Below, in pieces: positions 33,894-43,141 of a stretch of DNA of 64,000 bases. Where the stretch lies: positions 62,001 through 126,000 of the forward strand of contig NZ_JAATVY010000005.1 in NCBI RefSeq assembly GCF_011947195.1, written 5' to 3'. Origin of the DNA: Planosporangium thailandense. GTDB lineage: Bacteria > Actinomycetota > Actinomycetes > Mycobacteriales > Micromonosporaceae. The position numbers were made by a program, and so were the translations under genes. The notes below the pieces were generated by a model. The model did not search any database, was not told where the DNA came from, and saw only the letters and a program-made list of their open reading frames with translations. The number at the start of each line of letters is the position of its first letter. Positions within the stretch are counted from its first letter, which is position 1.

Positions 33894-33936
33894 CCCGTAC
33901 CCCGGGCCCGGGCGTGTTTCGGACCCCGGGTACGGG
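33894..33936. terminator. Imperfect GC hairpin after the large disordered-protein gene
   Basis: CCCGTACCC pairs with GGGTACGGG across 25 bases that include further GGGCCCGGG. It begins 20 bases after the stop codon at 33874. Confidence 0.45.
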
Positions 33937-34073
33937 CAGGTCGCGGCGTCCGGGCCCGGGCGGCCTTCGCAATGGAGGTTGGTGCGGCCGCGACGTTACG
34001 AACCGACAATCCGGACAGCGTGGGCGTTTTCAGAAGTGAAAGTTAACGGCAAGTCAGTTTCGGGCGAGGCAGT

Positions 34074-35150
34074 ATGGGTCTCATGGAGGCCGCCCGTCTC
34101 GTACCGGACGACGTGCTACCAGCGTCCGACGGGATCACGCCGGCTTGGCCTGGACGTTCCGTCGTGGTGGACGGAGCCAGCATCCACGTGCGGGACACCC
34201 CGGCCCGGTCGGCCGGCGCCGAGCCTGCCGTCTACGTGCACGGCCTCGGCGGCTCCTCGCTGAACTGGACGGATCTGGCCGGCCTGCTGGCCGATTACCT
34301 CGAAGGTCAGGCGATCGACCTGCCCGGCTTCGGGCGTAGCGACCCGGCCCGCAGCTACACCGTGACCGCATTCGCCGACCGGGTCATCCGCTGGATCGAG
34401 TGCTCCGGCCGGGGACCGGTCCACCTGTTCGGCAACTCGCTGGGCGGCGCGGTCGCGGTGTGCGTCGCGGGTACCCGTCCCGAGCTGCTGCGCTCCCTCA
34501 CCCTGGTATCTCCGGCGATGCCGTTCCTGGACCCGCGGCGGTCGTTTCACGGCCGGCTGCTGCCGCTGCTGCTCATTCCGCGCGCGGACTGGCTCGCGGC
34601 GCGGCGGCTGGCCGCGATCGACCCCGCCGACCTGGCCCGGATGGTGATCGAAAGCTGCTTCGCCGACCCGACCCGCATTCCGGAGCAGCGCTTCGCGGAA
34701 GCCGTCGAGGAGGCCCGGCTGCGGTACACGGTCCCCGAGTACACCAGCGCGTACGTGCGCACGCTGCGCAGTCTGATCCTCAGTTTCGTGCGGGCGTACC
34801 TGCCCGGTTCGGCGTCGCTGTGGCAGGTGGCGCGGCGGATCAGCACACCGACCCTCGTCATCGGAGGGCAGCGGGACCTGCTCGTCGACGTGCGGGTGGC
34901 CGCGCAGGTCGCCCGTACGATCCCGAACAGCCGGCTGCTCACCTTGCAGGATGTCGGCCATGTGGCCCAGATGGAGGAGCCACGGACGGTCGCCCGCGCC
35001 TTCCTCGCCATGCTGGAGGACTCCGGCGCGGTCAAGCTGCTGCGTGCCGGGCGCAACGGGCGACCCGGGCGGACCCGGCGCAAGAGTTCGCGGCAGGGGG
35101 ACATCACCTATGGTGGTGGCGTGACAGCGGCTGGTGAAGCGGCCGGGTGA
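34074..35150 (+). CDS. Alpha/beta hydrolase
   Basis: 358 residues. Oxyanion motif YVHGLGGSSLNW, nucleophile elbow GNSLGG (Ser), acid in GGQRDLLVD, and catalytic His in DVGHVAQMEEP. The order and spacing fit a standard alpha/beta hydrolase with a lid of about 100 residues (HGRLLPLLLIPRADWLAARR). The tail is basic and Gly-rich. ATG 34074 follows a GAGG. Substrate unknown; in actinobacteria such genes commonly lie in this block, but the role is not established. Confidence 0.9.
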   Translation: MGLMEAARLVPDDVLPASDGITPAWPGRSVVVDGASIHVRDTPARSAGAEPAVYVHGLGGSSLNWTDLAGLLADYLEGQAIDLPGFGRSDPARSYTVTAFADRVIRWIECSGRGPVHLFGNSLGGAVAVCVAGTRPELLRSLTLVSPAMPFLDPRRSFHGRLLPLLLIPRADWLAARRLAAIDPADLARMVIESCFADPTRIPEQRFAEAVEEARLRYTVPEYTSAYVRTLRSLILSFVRAYLPGSASLWQVARRISTPTLVIGGQRDLLVDVRVAAQVARTIPNSRLLTLQDVGHVAQMEEPRTVARAFLAMLEDSGAVKLLRAGRNGRPGRTRRKSSRQGDITYGGGVTAAGEAAG

Positions 35151-35202
35151 TCCCGGGGTGTCGGCGGCGGGTTTTGCGCCGACATGGCAAGCTGACTAAC
35201 CG

Positions 35203-36318
35203 ATGACGTACGGCGCGACGAGCGAACCCAGGAGACGACGCCCGCCCGGTGCGCAGCCCGCCGGAGCCGATCCGGGATCCAGAGCGCGCCCCGGGAACGT
35301 GCCCGGGGCGCCGATCGGGCGTGCTCCCGCAGGCGGTGACGCCCGGGGCTGGTCTGATCCGCCGTCGGTCGGATACGAGCCGGGTGTGCGCATACCCACG
35401 GGAGCCCGGCAGCAGTCCCAGGCTCGGGCCCGCGCGCAGGTGACCGCCCAGGCGCCGCCCGGAGTCGGCCAGTGGCCCGTGCCGGCCGGCACGGGCCGGC
35501 GGTCCTCGCCGCCACCGGGGCGGCGTCGCCGGTCCGGGCGCCGGTACGTCTTCGTGAGCCTGGTGCTCATCCTGGTCGCCGCAGCGGGGCTCAGCGGCGT
35601 GATCTGGCGAAGCGGATGGCTGACCCGGGCGTCCGGCCAGCCGGCCCAGGCCCATCCGGTGGGCGCCGCTCCGGTGCCGTCCACGTCGGCGGCCCCGTCG
35701 GCCGCCCCGCAGGCGGCCCCGTCGGCGACGCCCAGCGCCGCACCGGTCGTTGTGGACAAGGGCGCCGGGACGTTCACCGGCGTCACGACCGAGGGCAAGG
35801 TCCTGGGCACGGCCGGGCCGCTGCGGCGCTTCCGGATAGCCATCGAGAACGGCATCAACGAGGACCCGACGGCCTTCGCGGACTTTGTGGACCAGGCGCT
35901 CGGCGATCCGCGCAGTTGGATCGCGAGTGGCCAGTTCCGACTGCAGCGGGTGACGGCGGCGACCCCCGCCGAGTTCACCATCTACCTGGCCAGCCCGACG
36001 ACGTCGGAGGCCATGTGCGCCAAGGGCGGCCTGAGTACCGAGAAGTTCACCTCCTGCCGGCTCCCGGGACAGGTGATCATCAACGACGCGCGGTGGCTGA
36101 CGGCGATTCCCGACTACGGGGCGTCGCTGGAGGTCTACCGGACGTACGCGATCAACCACGAGGTCGGGCACCAACTGGGGCACGGTCACGAGGCGTGCCC
36201 GGGTCCAGGGCAGTTGGCGCCGGTCATGCAGCAGCAGACGTACGGGCTGAAGGGCTGCGTCGCCAACCCCTGGCCGTTCGTCAACGGGAAGCGGTACGCG
36301 GGCGCGCCGATCCCCTAG
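35203..36318 (+). CDS. DUF3152 membrane-anchored putative zinc metalloprotease
   Basis: 371 residues. A cytoplasmic Pro/Arg-rich N-terminus (about 110 residues) is followed by one helix (YVFVSLVLILVAAAGLSGVI) and an outside Ala/Pro/Ser linker. The DUF3152 domain (from about 190) has NHEVGHQLGHGHEACPG, a HExxHxxGxxH pattern at His319, Glu320, His323, Gly326 and His329, as in metzincin peptidases. Cysteines flank it (CAKGG, TSCRLPG, KGC). It precedes moeZ as in Mycobacterium (Rv3207c/Rv3206c, from memory). Peptidase activity is inferred from the motif only. Confidence 0.85.
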   Translation: MTYGATSEPRRRRPPGAQPAGADPGSRARPGNVPGAPIGRAPAGGDARGWSDPPSVGYEPGVRIPTGARQQSQARARAQVTAQAPPGVGQWPVPAGTGRRSSPPPGRRRRSGRRYVFVSLVLILVAAAGLSGVIWRSGWLTRASGQPAQAHPVGAAPVPSTSAAPSAAPQAAPSATPSAAPVVVDKGAGTFTGVTTEGKVLGTAGPLRRFRIAIENGINEDPTAFADFVDQALGDPRSWIASGQFRLQRVTAATPAEFTIYLASPTTSEAMCAKGGLSTEKFTSCRLPGQVIINDARWLTAIPDYGASLEVYRTYAINHEVGHQLGHGHEACPGPGQLAPVMQQQTYGLKGCVANPWPFVNGKRYAGAPIP

Positions 36319-36457
36319 CGCGCCGGCGGCCCCGGGGCAGGCGCCCCCGGCGCCGGTGTCCCGCGTAGCGGACTGGTAACCGAGGTCACGTCAGCACCGC
36401 GTCCAGGCGCGGCAGAATGGGTGGACGGACAGCTCTCATCGAGGGAAAGGCACGCCC

Positions 36458-37636
36458 GTGTCATTACCACCGCTCGTCGAGCCGGCCGCCGAACTGACGA
36501 TCGACGAGGTTCGGCGCTACTCGCGTCACCTGATCATTCCCGATGTCGGGATGGCGGGCCAGAAGCGGCTCAAGAACGCGAAGGTGCTGGTCGTCGGCGC
36601 CGGCGGCCTGGGCTCGCCGGCCTTGATGTACCTCGCCGCGGCCGGGGTCGGCACGCTCGGCATCGTCGAGTTCGACACCGTCGACGAGTCCAACCTGCAG
36701 CGCCAGATCATCCACGGTCAGTCCGACATCGGCCGGCCGAAGGCCGAGTCGGCGCGCGACTCGATCCGCGAGATCAACCCGTACGTGAACGTGATCGTTC
36801 ACAACGAGGCGCTCAGCAACGACAACGTGCTGGAGATCTTCGCCCAGTACGACCTGATCATCGACGGGACCGACAACTTCGCGACCCGGTACATGGTCAA
36901 CGACGCGGCCGTGTTCCTGAAGAAGCCGTACGTCTGGGGCTCGATCTACCGCTTCGACGGGCAGGCCAGCGTCTTCTGGGCCGAGCACGGCCCGTGCTAC
37001 CGCTGCCTGTACCCGGAGCCCCCGCCGCCCGGCATGGTCCCGTCCTGCGCCGAGGGTGGCGTGCTCGGCGTGCTGTGCGCGTCGATCGGCTCGATCCAGG
37101 TCAACGAGGCGATCAAGCTGCTCGCCGGTATCGGCGAACCGCTGCTCGGCCGGCTGATGGTCTACGACGCCCTCGAGATGACCTACCGTTCGGTGCGTAT
37201 CCGCAAGGACCCCAACTGCGCGGTCTGCGGTGAGAACCCGACCGTGACCGAGCTGATCGACTACGAGGACTTCTGCGGCTCGCTGTCCGACGAGGCGAGC
37301 GAGGCGGTCGTCGGCTCGACGATCACGGCGCCCGAGCTGAAGGAGTGGATCGACGCTGGTAAGTCGATCCACCTGGTCGACGTCCGTGAGCCCGCCGAGT
37401 GGGAGATCGTCCGCATTCCGGGTGCGACGCTCATCCCCAAGGGTGAGATCCTCGCCGGCAGCGCGCTCGCCGACCTGCCCCAGGACAAGCAGATCGTCCT
37501 GTACTGCAAGGCCGGCACCCGGTCGGCCGAGGCGCTCGCCGCGCTGAAGGCGGCCGGGTTCAAGGACGCGGTGCACGTACAGGGCGGGGTCTCGTCCTGG
37601 GTGAAGTCGGTCGATCCGTCGCTGCCGTCGTACTGA
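36458..37636 (+). CDS. moeZ: MoeZ: adenylyltransferase/sulfurtransferase
   Basis: 392 residues. The N-terminal E1-like domain has the nucleotide motif VVGAGGLGSPALMYLAAAG, GTDNFATRYMVND, and the two zinc CxxC pairs CYRC and CAVC. A C-terminal rhodanese domain (about 285-390) has the active-site loop YCKAGTRS with Cys350. MoeZ activates sulfur-carrier proteins and transfers sulfur for molybdopterin, cysteine or thioamide biosynthesis. GTG 36458 has GAGGGAAAGG upstream. The two-domain length is normal. Confidence 0.95.
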   Translation: MSLPPLVEPAAELTIDEVRRYSRHLIIPDVGMAGQKRLKNAKVLVVGAGGLGSPALMYLAAAGVGTLGIVEFDTVDESNLQRQIIHGQSDIGRPKAESARDSIREINPYVNVIVHNEALSNDNVLEIFAQYDLIIDGTDNFATRYMVNDAAVFLKKPYVWGSIYRFDGQASVFWAEHGPCYRCLYPEPPPPGMVPSCAEGGVLGVLCASIGSIQVNEAIKLLAGIGEPLLGRLMVYDALEMTYRSVRIRKDPNCAVCGENPTVTELIDYEDFCGSLSDEASEAVVGSTITAPELKEWIDAGKSIHLVDVREPAEWEIVRIPGATLIPKGEILAGSALADLPQDKQIVLYCKAGTRSAEALAALKAAGFKDAVHVQGGVSSWVKSVDPSLPSY

Positions 37637-37660
37637 TCGGGCGGCCCCTCCCGTCGTGAC

Positions 37661-37696
37661 AGCGGCGGCCCCTCCTTCGAAGGAGGGGCCGCCGCT
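37661..37696. terminator. Strong 16-bp hairpin after moeZ with a short T run
   Basis: AGCGGCGGCCCCTCCTTCGA and its mirror form a near-continuous palindrome centred on TTCGAA. The bases TTTCG follow. It lies 24 bases after the moeZ stop. Confidence 0.88.
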
Positions 37697-37808
37697 TTCG
37701 TATCCGTCCGTCCGATGTGCACGCACCGGTCGTGCCATTTCGGCAACGCACGACTTCTGATCGGCGAAAGTGTGATCTGCGTCGATGTGGCTGCGGCACA
37801 CTGTGTCC

Positions 37809-38648
37809 ATGCCTCCGCCCAGCCCGACCCTGCGGCGTCGACGCATCGCCGCCGAGCTCCGGAGACTTCGTGAAGAGCGCGGCCTGACCCTCGACCACGC
37901 GGCGCGCGAGCTGGGGGTGGCCCGGTCCACGATGTCCCGGATCGAGAACGCGCAGGTCTCGGTACGCCTGAGCGATCTGCGGACGCTGCTGGAGCTGTAC
38001 GGCGTCCACTCCGACGAGGCGGCGTCCCTGGTCCAGGCCGCCCGCGACGCCCGCCTGCGGGGCTGGTGGCACGCCTACTCGGACGTGCTGCCGAGCTGGC
38101 ACGAGGTGTACGTGGGCCTGGAGCAGGAGGCGTCGGAGATCTGCGTCTTCGAGGTGGCGCTCGTGCCCAACCTGTTGCAGACGGCCGACTACGCCCGCGC
38201 CGTCCTGCGGGCCGAACTGCCCGGCGCGCCGGCGACCGAGATCGAGCGCCGGACGGAGGTGCGGATGAAGCGCCAGCACGAGGAGGGCCGGTCCGCGCTG
38301 CGCGTGGTGCTCGACGAGGCGGCCGTCCGCCGGGTCGTCGGCGGGCCGGCCGTCATGCGCGCCCAGCTCGAACGCCTGGTCGCCGGGGCCGAGGCGCCCG
38401 AGCTCACGGTGCAGGTCGTGCCGTTCGGGGCCGGCGCGCACCCGTCGATGATCGGCTCGTTCTCGATCCTCGCCTTTCCCGAGCCGGTCGACCCGCCGGT
38501 CGTCTATGTGGAGAGCCTCACCGGCAGCCTGCACGTCGAGGGCGACGACACCGAGGTGTACGCGCGGACGTTCCGGGCGTTGCAGGCGGCGGCCCTGCCC
38601 GCCGCCGAGTCGCTCGAGCTGATCCGCGAAGCCGCCAAAGCGATGTGA
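37809..38648 (+). CDS. XRE-family regulator with DUF5753
   Basis: 279 residues. HTH (LRRLREERGLTLDHAARELG then VARSTMSRIENAQ), followed by DUF5753 with ALVPNLLQTADYARAVLRAE and SFSILAFPEPVDPPVVYVES. ATG 37809 has no Shine-Dalgarno and may be leaderless; the frame is open a further 8 codons. No DUF397 partner lies beside it. It is convergent with proA. Confidence 0.88.
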   Translation: MPPPSPTLRRRRIAAELRRLREERGLTLDHAARELGVARSTMSRIENAQVSVRLSDLRTLLELYGVHSDEAASLVQAARDARLRGWWHAYSDVLPSWHEVYVGLEQEASEICVFEVALVPNLLQTADYARAVLRAELPGAPATEIERRTEVRMKRQHEEGRSALRVVLDEAAVRRVVGGPAVMRAQLERLVAGAEAPELTVQVVPFGAGAHPSMIGSFSILAFPEPVDPPVVYVESLTGSLHVEGDDTEVYARTFRALQAAALPAAESLELIREAAKAM

Positions 38649-38657
38649 GGCTCCCGG

Positions 38658-39911
38658 TCAGCGGACGTGCCCGGTGCCCAGTACCACGTACTTCGTCGAG
38701 GTCAGCTCCGACAGCCCCATCGGCCCCCGCGCGTGCAGCTTCTGCGTGGAGATGCCGATCTCGGCGCCGAACCCGAACTCCTCGCCGTCGGTGAAGCGGG
38801 TGGAGGCGTTGACCAGCACCGCGGCCGCGTCGACCCGGGTGGTGAACTCCTGCGCGGCCTCGACCGAGCCGGTCACGATCGCCTCGCTGTGCCCGGTACC
38901 GAACCGCGCGATGTGCCCGATCGCGGCGTCCAGCGACCCGACCACCGCCACCGACAGGTCCAGCGAGAGGTACTCGGCGCCGAAGTCCTCCTCGGTCGCC
39001 TCCAGCACCGGCACGCCGCGGCGGCCGCCGGCCTCGACCACGTCGGCGTCGCCGTGCACGGTCACCCCCGCGTCGCGCAGGGCCGGCAGCGCACGGGCCA
39101 GGAACGGCTCGGCCACCGCCCGGTGCACCAGCAGCGACTCGGCGGCGTTGCACACCGACGGGCGGGAGGTCTTCGCGTTGAGCAGGATCTCCAGCGCCAT
39201 GTCGAGGTCGGCGGCGGCGTCGACGTAGATGTGGCAGTTGCCGACCCCGGTCTCGATGACCGGTACGGTCGACTCCTCGACCACCGACCGGATGAGCTGC
39301 GCGCCGCCGCGCGGGATGAGGACGTCGACCAGGCCACGGGCGCGCATGAGCTGCTTGACCGTCTCCCGGCTCGACGCCTCGACCAGCTGGACCGCGTCCG
39401 CGGGCAGGCCCGTCTCGCTCAGCGCGTCGCGCAGCACCCCCACGATCGCGGCGTTGGAGCGCTCCGCCGACGACGAGCCGCGCAGCAGCACCGCGTTGCC
39501 GGCCTTCAGACACAGGCCGGCCGCGTCGGCCGTGACATTCGGCCGGGCCTCGTAGACGATGCCGACGACGCCGAGCGGCACCCGTACCTGCCGCAGCACC
39601 AGGCCGTTGGGCAGCGTCGAGCCGCGTACCACCTCGCCGACCGGGTCCGGCAGGCCGGCCACCTGGCGCAGGCCACCCGCCATGCCCTCGATGCGGTACG
39701 TGTTGAGGGCGAGGCGGTCGAGCAGCGCCGCGCTCATGCCGGCGTCGCGGCCCGCCGTGACGTCCGCCTCGTTCGCCGCCAGGACCTCGGGCGCCCGCCG
39801 GACCAGCGCGTCCGCCATCGCCCGCAGCGCGGCGTCCTTGGTGGCGCGGGTGGCTGTCGCGATCGTCGCGGCCGCCGCCTTCGCCCGCCGCCCCTGTTCC
39901 TGCACCGACAT
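38658..39911 (-). CDS. proA: Gamma-glutamyl phosphate reductase (ProA)
   Basis: 417 residues, the usual length. Aldehyde-dehydrogenase fold. Family signatures are [28 protein letters not shown], the catalytic Cys in [15 protein letters not shown], and the [20 protein letters not shown] ending. It reduces glutamyl-5-phosphate to the semialdehyde for proline synthesis. proB lies upstream on the same strand, separated by a 19-bp tandem repeat array. Confidence 0.97.
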   Translation of the reverse strand: MSVQEQGRRAKAAAATIATATRATKDAALRAMADALVRRAPEVLAANEADVTAGRDAGMSAALLDRLALNTYRIEGMAGGLRQVAGLPDPVGEVVRGSTLPNGLVLRQVRVPLGVVGIVYEARPNVTADAAGLCLKAGNAVLLRGSSSAERSNAAIVGVLRDALSETGLPADAVQLVEASSRETVKQLMRARGLVDVLIPRGGAQLIRSVVEESTVPVIETGVGNCHIYVDAAADLDMALEILLNAKTSRPSVCNAAESLLVHRAVAEPFLARALPALRDAGVTVHGDADVVEAGGRRGVPVLEATEEDFGAEYLSLDLSVAVVGSLDAAIGHIARFGTGHSEAIVTGSVEAAQEFTTRVDAAAVLVNASTRFTDGEEFGFGAEIGISTQKLHARGPMGLSELTSTKYVVLGTGHVR

Positions 39912-39952
39912 CGTCTTCGCTCCCTCAATCCGTTGAGCGCACTCGAGCCTTC

Positions 39953-40020
39953 GAGAAGTACCAGTGTTCTAGAGAAGTACCAGTGTTCTAGAGAAGTACC
40001 AGTGTTCTAGAGAAGTACCA
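39953..40020. repeat. 19-bp tandem repeat, 3.6 copies, copied from the end of proB
   Basis: GAGAAGTACCAGTGTTCTA occurs at 39953-39971, 39972-39990 and 39991-40009, then 11 bases more. On the minus strand the first unit contains the last proB codons (CTG GTA CTT CTC) and the stop TAG; the other units are non-coding copies of it between proB and proA. The copies are identical, so the expansion looks recent. Confidence 0.92.
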
Positions 40021-41116
40021 GGTCGTCCCGGTGGACAACCTCTCGTTCGTACCCCGGACCCAGTTCCGCCGCCAACTCCCGCGTGGAGCGACCGAGCAGC
40101 CCGGGAAGTTCGGTGGCGTCGAAGTTGACCAGGCCGCGGGCCACCGGCCGGCCGTCGCCGTCCACCAGGTCGACCGGGTCGCCGGCCTCGAACCGGCCGT
40201 CGACCGCGGTGATGCCGGCCGCCAGCAGGGAGGCCCGGCGATCGACCACCGCCCGTACCGCACCCGGGTCCAGGTGCAGGCGGCCCCGCGGCGAGGTGGC
40301 GTGGGCCAGCCAGAAGAGGCGGGCGGCGGGCCGTTCGCGGAGCCGGTGGAAGAGGGTGCCGACCTCTTCGCCGGCCAGGGCCGCCGCCGCCTGGTCGGCC
40401 GAGGTCAGGATGACCGGAATGCCAGAGTTGGTGGCGATACGAGCGGCCTCGACCTTCGTCACCATCCCGCCGGTGCCGACCCCGGCTCGGCCGGCCTTGC
40501 CGATGGAGACGCCGACGAGATCCTCCTCGTCGCGGACCTCCGTGATCTTTTTCGTGCCCGGCTTCGCCGGATCGCCGGTGTAGAGCGCGTCCACGTCGGA
40601 CAGCAGGACGAGCAGGTCGGCGCGTACCAGCGCGGCCACCAGCGCGGCCAGTCGGTCGTTGTCGCCGAACCGGATCTCCTCGGTGGCGACCGTGTCGTTC
40701 TCGTTGACGATCGGAACCGAGCCGAAGTCGAGCAGGCGGCGCAGGGTCCGGTACGCGTTGCGGTAGTGCGACCGCCGGGTGACGTCGTCGACGGTCAGCA
40801 GAACCTGACCCACGGTCCGCTCGTGCCGCGCGAAGGACGCCGTGTACGCCTGCATGAGCAGCCCCTGCCCGACGCTGGCCGCGGCCTGCTGGGTGGCCAG
40901 GTCACGCGGGCGCCGGGGCAGTCCGAGCGGGGCGAGGCCGGCGGCGATCGCGCCGCTGGACACCAGTACGGTCTCGGCGGGGTGCGCGGCGAGCGCGTCC
41001 ACCAGCGCGTCGACCCGCTGGTGGCACAGCCCACCGGCGGCAGTCGTCAACGACGATGAACCGACCTTGACCACGATCCGGGTAGCAGCGGTGACCTGTA
41101 CGCGCACGGAGCCCAT
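40007..41116 (-). CDS. proB: Glutamate 5-kinase (ProB) with PUA domain
   Basis: 369 residues. Amino-acid kinase domain (RIVVKVGSSSLT; LVSSGAIAAGLAPLGLP; VPIVNENDTVATEEIRFGDN; GIGTGGM-type VGTGGMVTKVEAA) followed by a C-terminal PUA domain (about 285-365). It phosphorylates glutamate in the first step of proline synthesis and is usually inhibited by proline. ATG 41116 has only a weak AAGAG upstream. The last codons and stop lie in the 19-bp repeat array. Confidence 0.96.
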   Translation of the reverse strand: MGSVRVQVTAATRIVVKVGSSSLTTAAGGLCHQRVDALVDALAAHPAETVLVSSGAIAAGLAPLGLPRRPRDLATQQAAASVGQGLLMQAYTASFARHERTVGQVLLTVDDVTRRSHYRNAYRTLRRLLDFGSVPIVNENDTVATEEIRFGDNDRLAALVAALVRADLLVLLSDVDALYTGDPAKPGTKKITEVRDEEDLVGVSIGKAGRAGVGTGGMVTKVEAARIATNSGIPVILTSADQAAAALAGEEVGTLFHRLRERPAARLFWLAHATSPRGRLHLDPGAVRAVVDRRASLLAAGITAVDGRFEAGDPVDLVDGDGRPVARGLVNFDATELPGLLGRSTRELAAELGPGYEREVVHRDDLVLL

Positions 41117-41169
41117 TGTTGCTCTTGGCGCGTTTCGATCAGCGTCGGGATCCCATATCGTGGCTGGTC

Positions 41170-41481
41170 GTGGACGACTACGTCGAAGATGTGCTCGCCC
41201 TGGTCGAGCGCATCCCGCCCGGCCGGGTGATGTCCTACGGGGCGATCGCCGACTGGGTGGGGCGGGGTGGTCCGCGGCAGGTGGGAGCGGTGATGGCCCG
41301 CTACGGCGGCCCGGTGCCGTGGCATCGGGTGGTCGCCGCGAACGGCCGGCTACCGCCCGGCCACGAGACCGAGGCGCTGCGCCGGCACGCCGCCGAAGGC
41401 ACGCCCATGCGCGGCGAACGCGTCGACATGCGGCTCGCCGCCTGGTACCCGCCCGATCTTGGACACTTGCGACACCTATAG
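41170..41481 (+). CDS. Alkyltransferase-like protein (ATL), MGMT fold without the catalytic Cys
   Basis: 103 residues. A DNA-binding alkyltransferase fold: RIPPGRVMSYGAIADWVG, RQVGAVMARYGG, and the active-site segment PWHRVVAANG. The catalytic Cys of O6-methylguanine methyltransferases (PCHRV) is replaced by Trp. That is the diagnostic ATL change; such proteins flag alkyl lesions for nucleotide-excision repair rather than repairing them. Its C-terminal codons and stop lie inside the palindrome at 41453-41504. Divergent from proB. Confidence 0.9.
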   Translation: MDDYVEDVLALVERIPPGRVMSYGAIADWVGRGGPRQVGAVMARYGGPVPWHRVVAANGRLPPGHETEALRRHAAEGTPMRGERVDMRLAAWYPPDLGHLRHL

Positions 41482-41504
41482 GTCGCATAAGTGTCCAAGA
41501 TCGG
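41453..41504. terminator. Bidirectional palindrome between ATL and ggt genes, GATCTTGG ends
   Basis: CCGATCTTGGACACTT with GCGAC pairs with GTCGC and AAGTGTCCAAGATCGG (a 2-base bulge) around a short loop. It covers the ATL stop codon and ends five bases before the stop of the convergent gamma-glutamyltransferase gene. It belongs to the shared-end family with 29836 and 55940. Confidence 0.85.
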
Positions 41505-41508
41505 CGGG

Positions 41509-43026
41509 TTAGGCGAGGCGGCCGACCCCGCCGCGCCGGGGATCGCCGGCCGCGCCCGCGTGGCCGACCGCGCTCGCCCCGCCGAAGTAGTGGTCGACAC
41601 GGTCCCACCAGCGCACCTCGTAGCCGGCCGCGACCAGCGCCGCCACCTCGTCGGCCGGGTAACCGGGCTCGACGTGGGCGACGGGCGCGCCGCCGGCCAG
41701 ATCGGCCACCACGTGGAACCGTGGCTGGCTGATCGCGGCGGTCATGTCGGCGCCCTTGACCAGGACGTTGACAAGCGTGTGCAGCAGGGCCGTACGGATG
41801 CGGGACGCGCCCGCGGAGCCGGCCGCGATCAGCAGTTCGCCGTCGTCGTCGATGACTACCAGCGGGCACATCATCGACGACATGCGCTGGCCGGGCACCG
41901 GCTCGCCGGTGATCAGCTCGCCTTCGCCGAGCATCGAGTTGAGGTGTACGCCCAGCCCCGGCAGCCACACCCCGGAACCGAGGCCGAGCGTCATCGTGAT
42001 CACACAGGCGTTGCCCTCGAAATCGACGACGGAGATGTTGGTCGTGTCGCCCACCCGCTGCGCGCCGTGGTTGAGCAGCGCGCCGGCCAGCGCGACGGCC
42101 CGCTCGCCGGCCGAGAGCCCGGGCAGGTCGGCCGGCAGCGCCGCGATGGTCGGGATGGTGTTGTTGAGGTCACGGCGGGCGTACACGCCGGCGCCGGCCA
42201 GCGGGGCGCGCTCCACGGGAAGCTCCAGCACCCGGTACCCGGCCAGGTCGGCCGGGCCGATCGTGCCACCGCCGGCGCGGACCGTCTTGACGAGTTGGTC
42301 GCCGATCCAGCCGGTGTAGAACACGGCCGGACCCTCCGTCGCGAGCGCGTCGAGCGCGACGTCGAGACCGGGATGGAAGAGCAGGTCCCCGCCTTCGAGC
42401 AGCTTGCCGCCGGGGGAGTAGATCGTCGCCCCGACGCCCGGGACCATCGCGGGCGCGATGGAGATCAGCGTACGGGCCTGCGCCGCCGGCAGCACCACGC
42501 CGCTGCGGGCCAGGCTCACCGCCGGGGTCACCACGCGGTGCCACGGCAGCCGGCCCCACCGCCGGTGCACCTCACCGACGCCGGCCGGCAGCCCCGGAAC
42601 CGCGACGCTCGACTCGCCGATCTCGTAGCTCATCGGGACGCCCCCGAACACCACCTCGATCGGCGCCATCGGCCCCGGCGTCACGTCACCGTCGAGGCCG
42701 GGTACCGCACAGAAGAAGTCCAGGCAGGTCACCGACCCGGAAGCGGCGTCGTAGTAGGTCGCGAAACCGCCGCCGGTGATGCCGGTGAGCACGCTCTCGG
42801 CGACGCACCCCGCGAGCACCGCCGCGACGGCCGCGTCGGCGGCCGAACCGCCCGCGTGCAGTACGCGCAGGCCGACCTCGGCGGTGGCCGGGTGACCGGC
42901 CGCGACACCGGCGGGCACGGGCTTCGCCTCCAATCGCTGCCGGCGGCGGCAAACTGCGCCGACCACCGCGGAGCCGTCAGGGGACACCGGACCGGCGGGA
43001 CGGGGCGCCAGTGCACTAGTGCTCAC
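41509..43026 (-). CDS. Gamma-glutamyltransferase family (Ntn hydrolase)
   Basis: 505 residues. The autocatalytic site [13 protein letters not shown] supplies the N-terminal Thr nucleophile (about Thr328) of the small subunit. Other family segments are [37 protein letters not shown], and the glycine-rich [14 protein letters not shown]. There is no evident signal peptide, so it may be cytoplasmic, unlike the classical periplasmic enzyme. It could act on glutathione-like or gamma-glutamyl compounds; mycothiol-producing actinobacteria often have several paralogues. Next to proBA only by position. Confidence 0.9.
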   Translation of the reverse strand: MSTSALAPRPAGPVSPDGSAVVGAVCRRRQRLEAKPVPAGVAAGHPATAEVGLRVLHAGGSAADAAVAAVLAGCVAESVLTGITGGGFATYYDAASGSVTCLDFFCAVPGLDGDVTPGPMAPIEVVFGGVPMSYEIGESSVAVPGLPAGVGEVHRRWGRLPWHRVVTPAVSLARSGVVLPAAQARTLISIAPAMVPGVGATIYSPGGKLLEGGDLLFHPGLDVALDALATEGPAVFYTGWIGDQLVKTVRAGGGTIGPADLAGYRVLELPVERAPLAGAGVYARRDLNNTIPTIAALPADLPGLSAGERAVALAGALLNHGAQRVGDTTNISVVDFEGNACVITMTLGLGSGVWLPGLGVHLNSMLGEGELITGEPVPGQRMSSMMCPLVVIDDDGELLIAAGSAGASRIRTALLHTLVNVLVKGADMTAAISQPRFHVVADLAGGAPVAHVEPGYPADEVAALVAAGYEVRWWDRVDHYFGGASAVGHAGAAGDPRRGGVGRLA

Positions 43027-43141
43027 GGCGGGCAGCGTAAAACCATCCCACCGTCATCGGGGAGGTCTGCCGGCCAAGCAAGGATGTCAGGCGGGGAGAT
43101 CGTGGCCTTTCGGCCGGTACCGGCCGTGGTTAACTGGCGTT

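Noticed and set aside
32486-34009. Minus-strand open frame of 507 codons across the large disordered-protein gene
   Set aside because: Antisense of a repetitive Pro/Ser-rich gene; repeats such as VGVRGQRVG only mirror the sense repeats.
39953-40020. Short CRISPR-like array
   Set aside because: The repeats are directly adjacent with no spacers, so it is a tandem duplication and not a CRISPR array.
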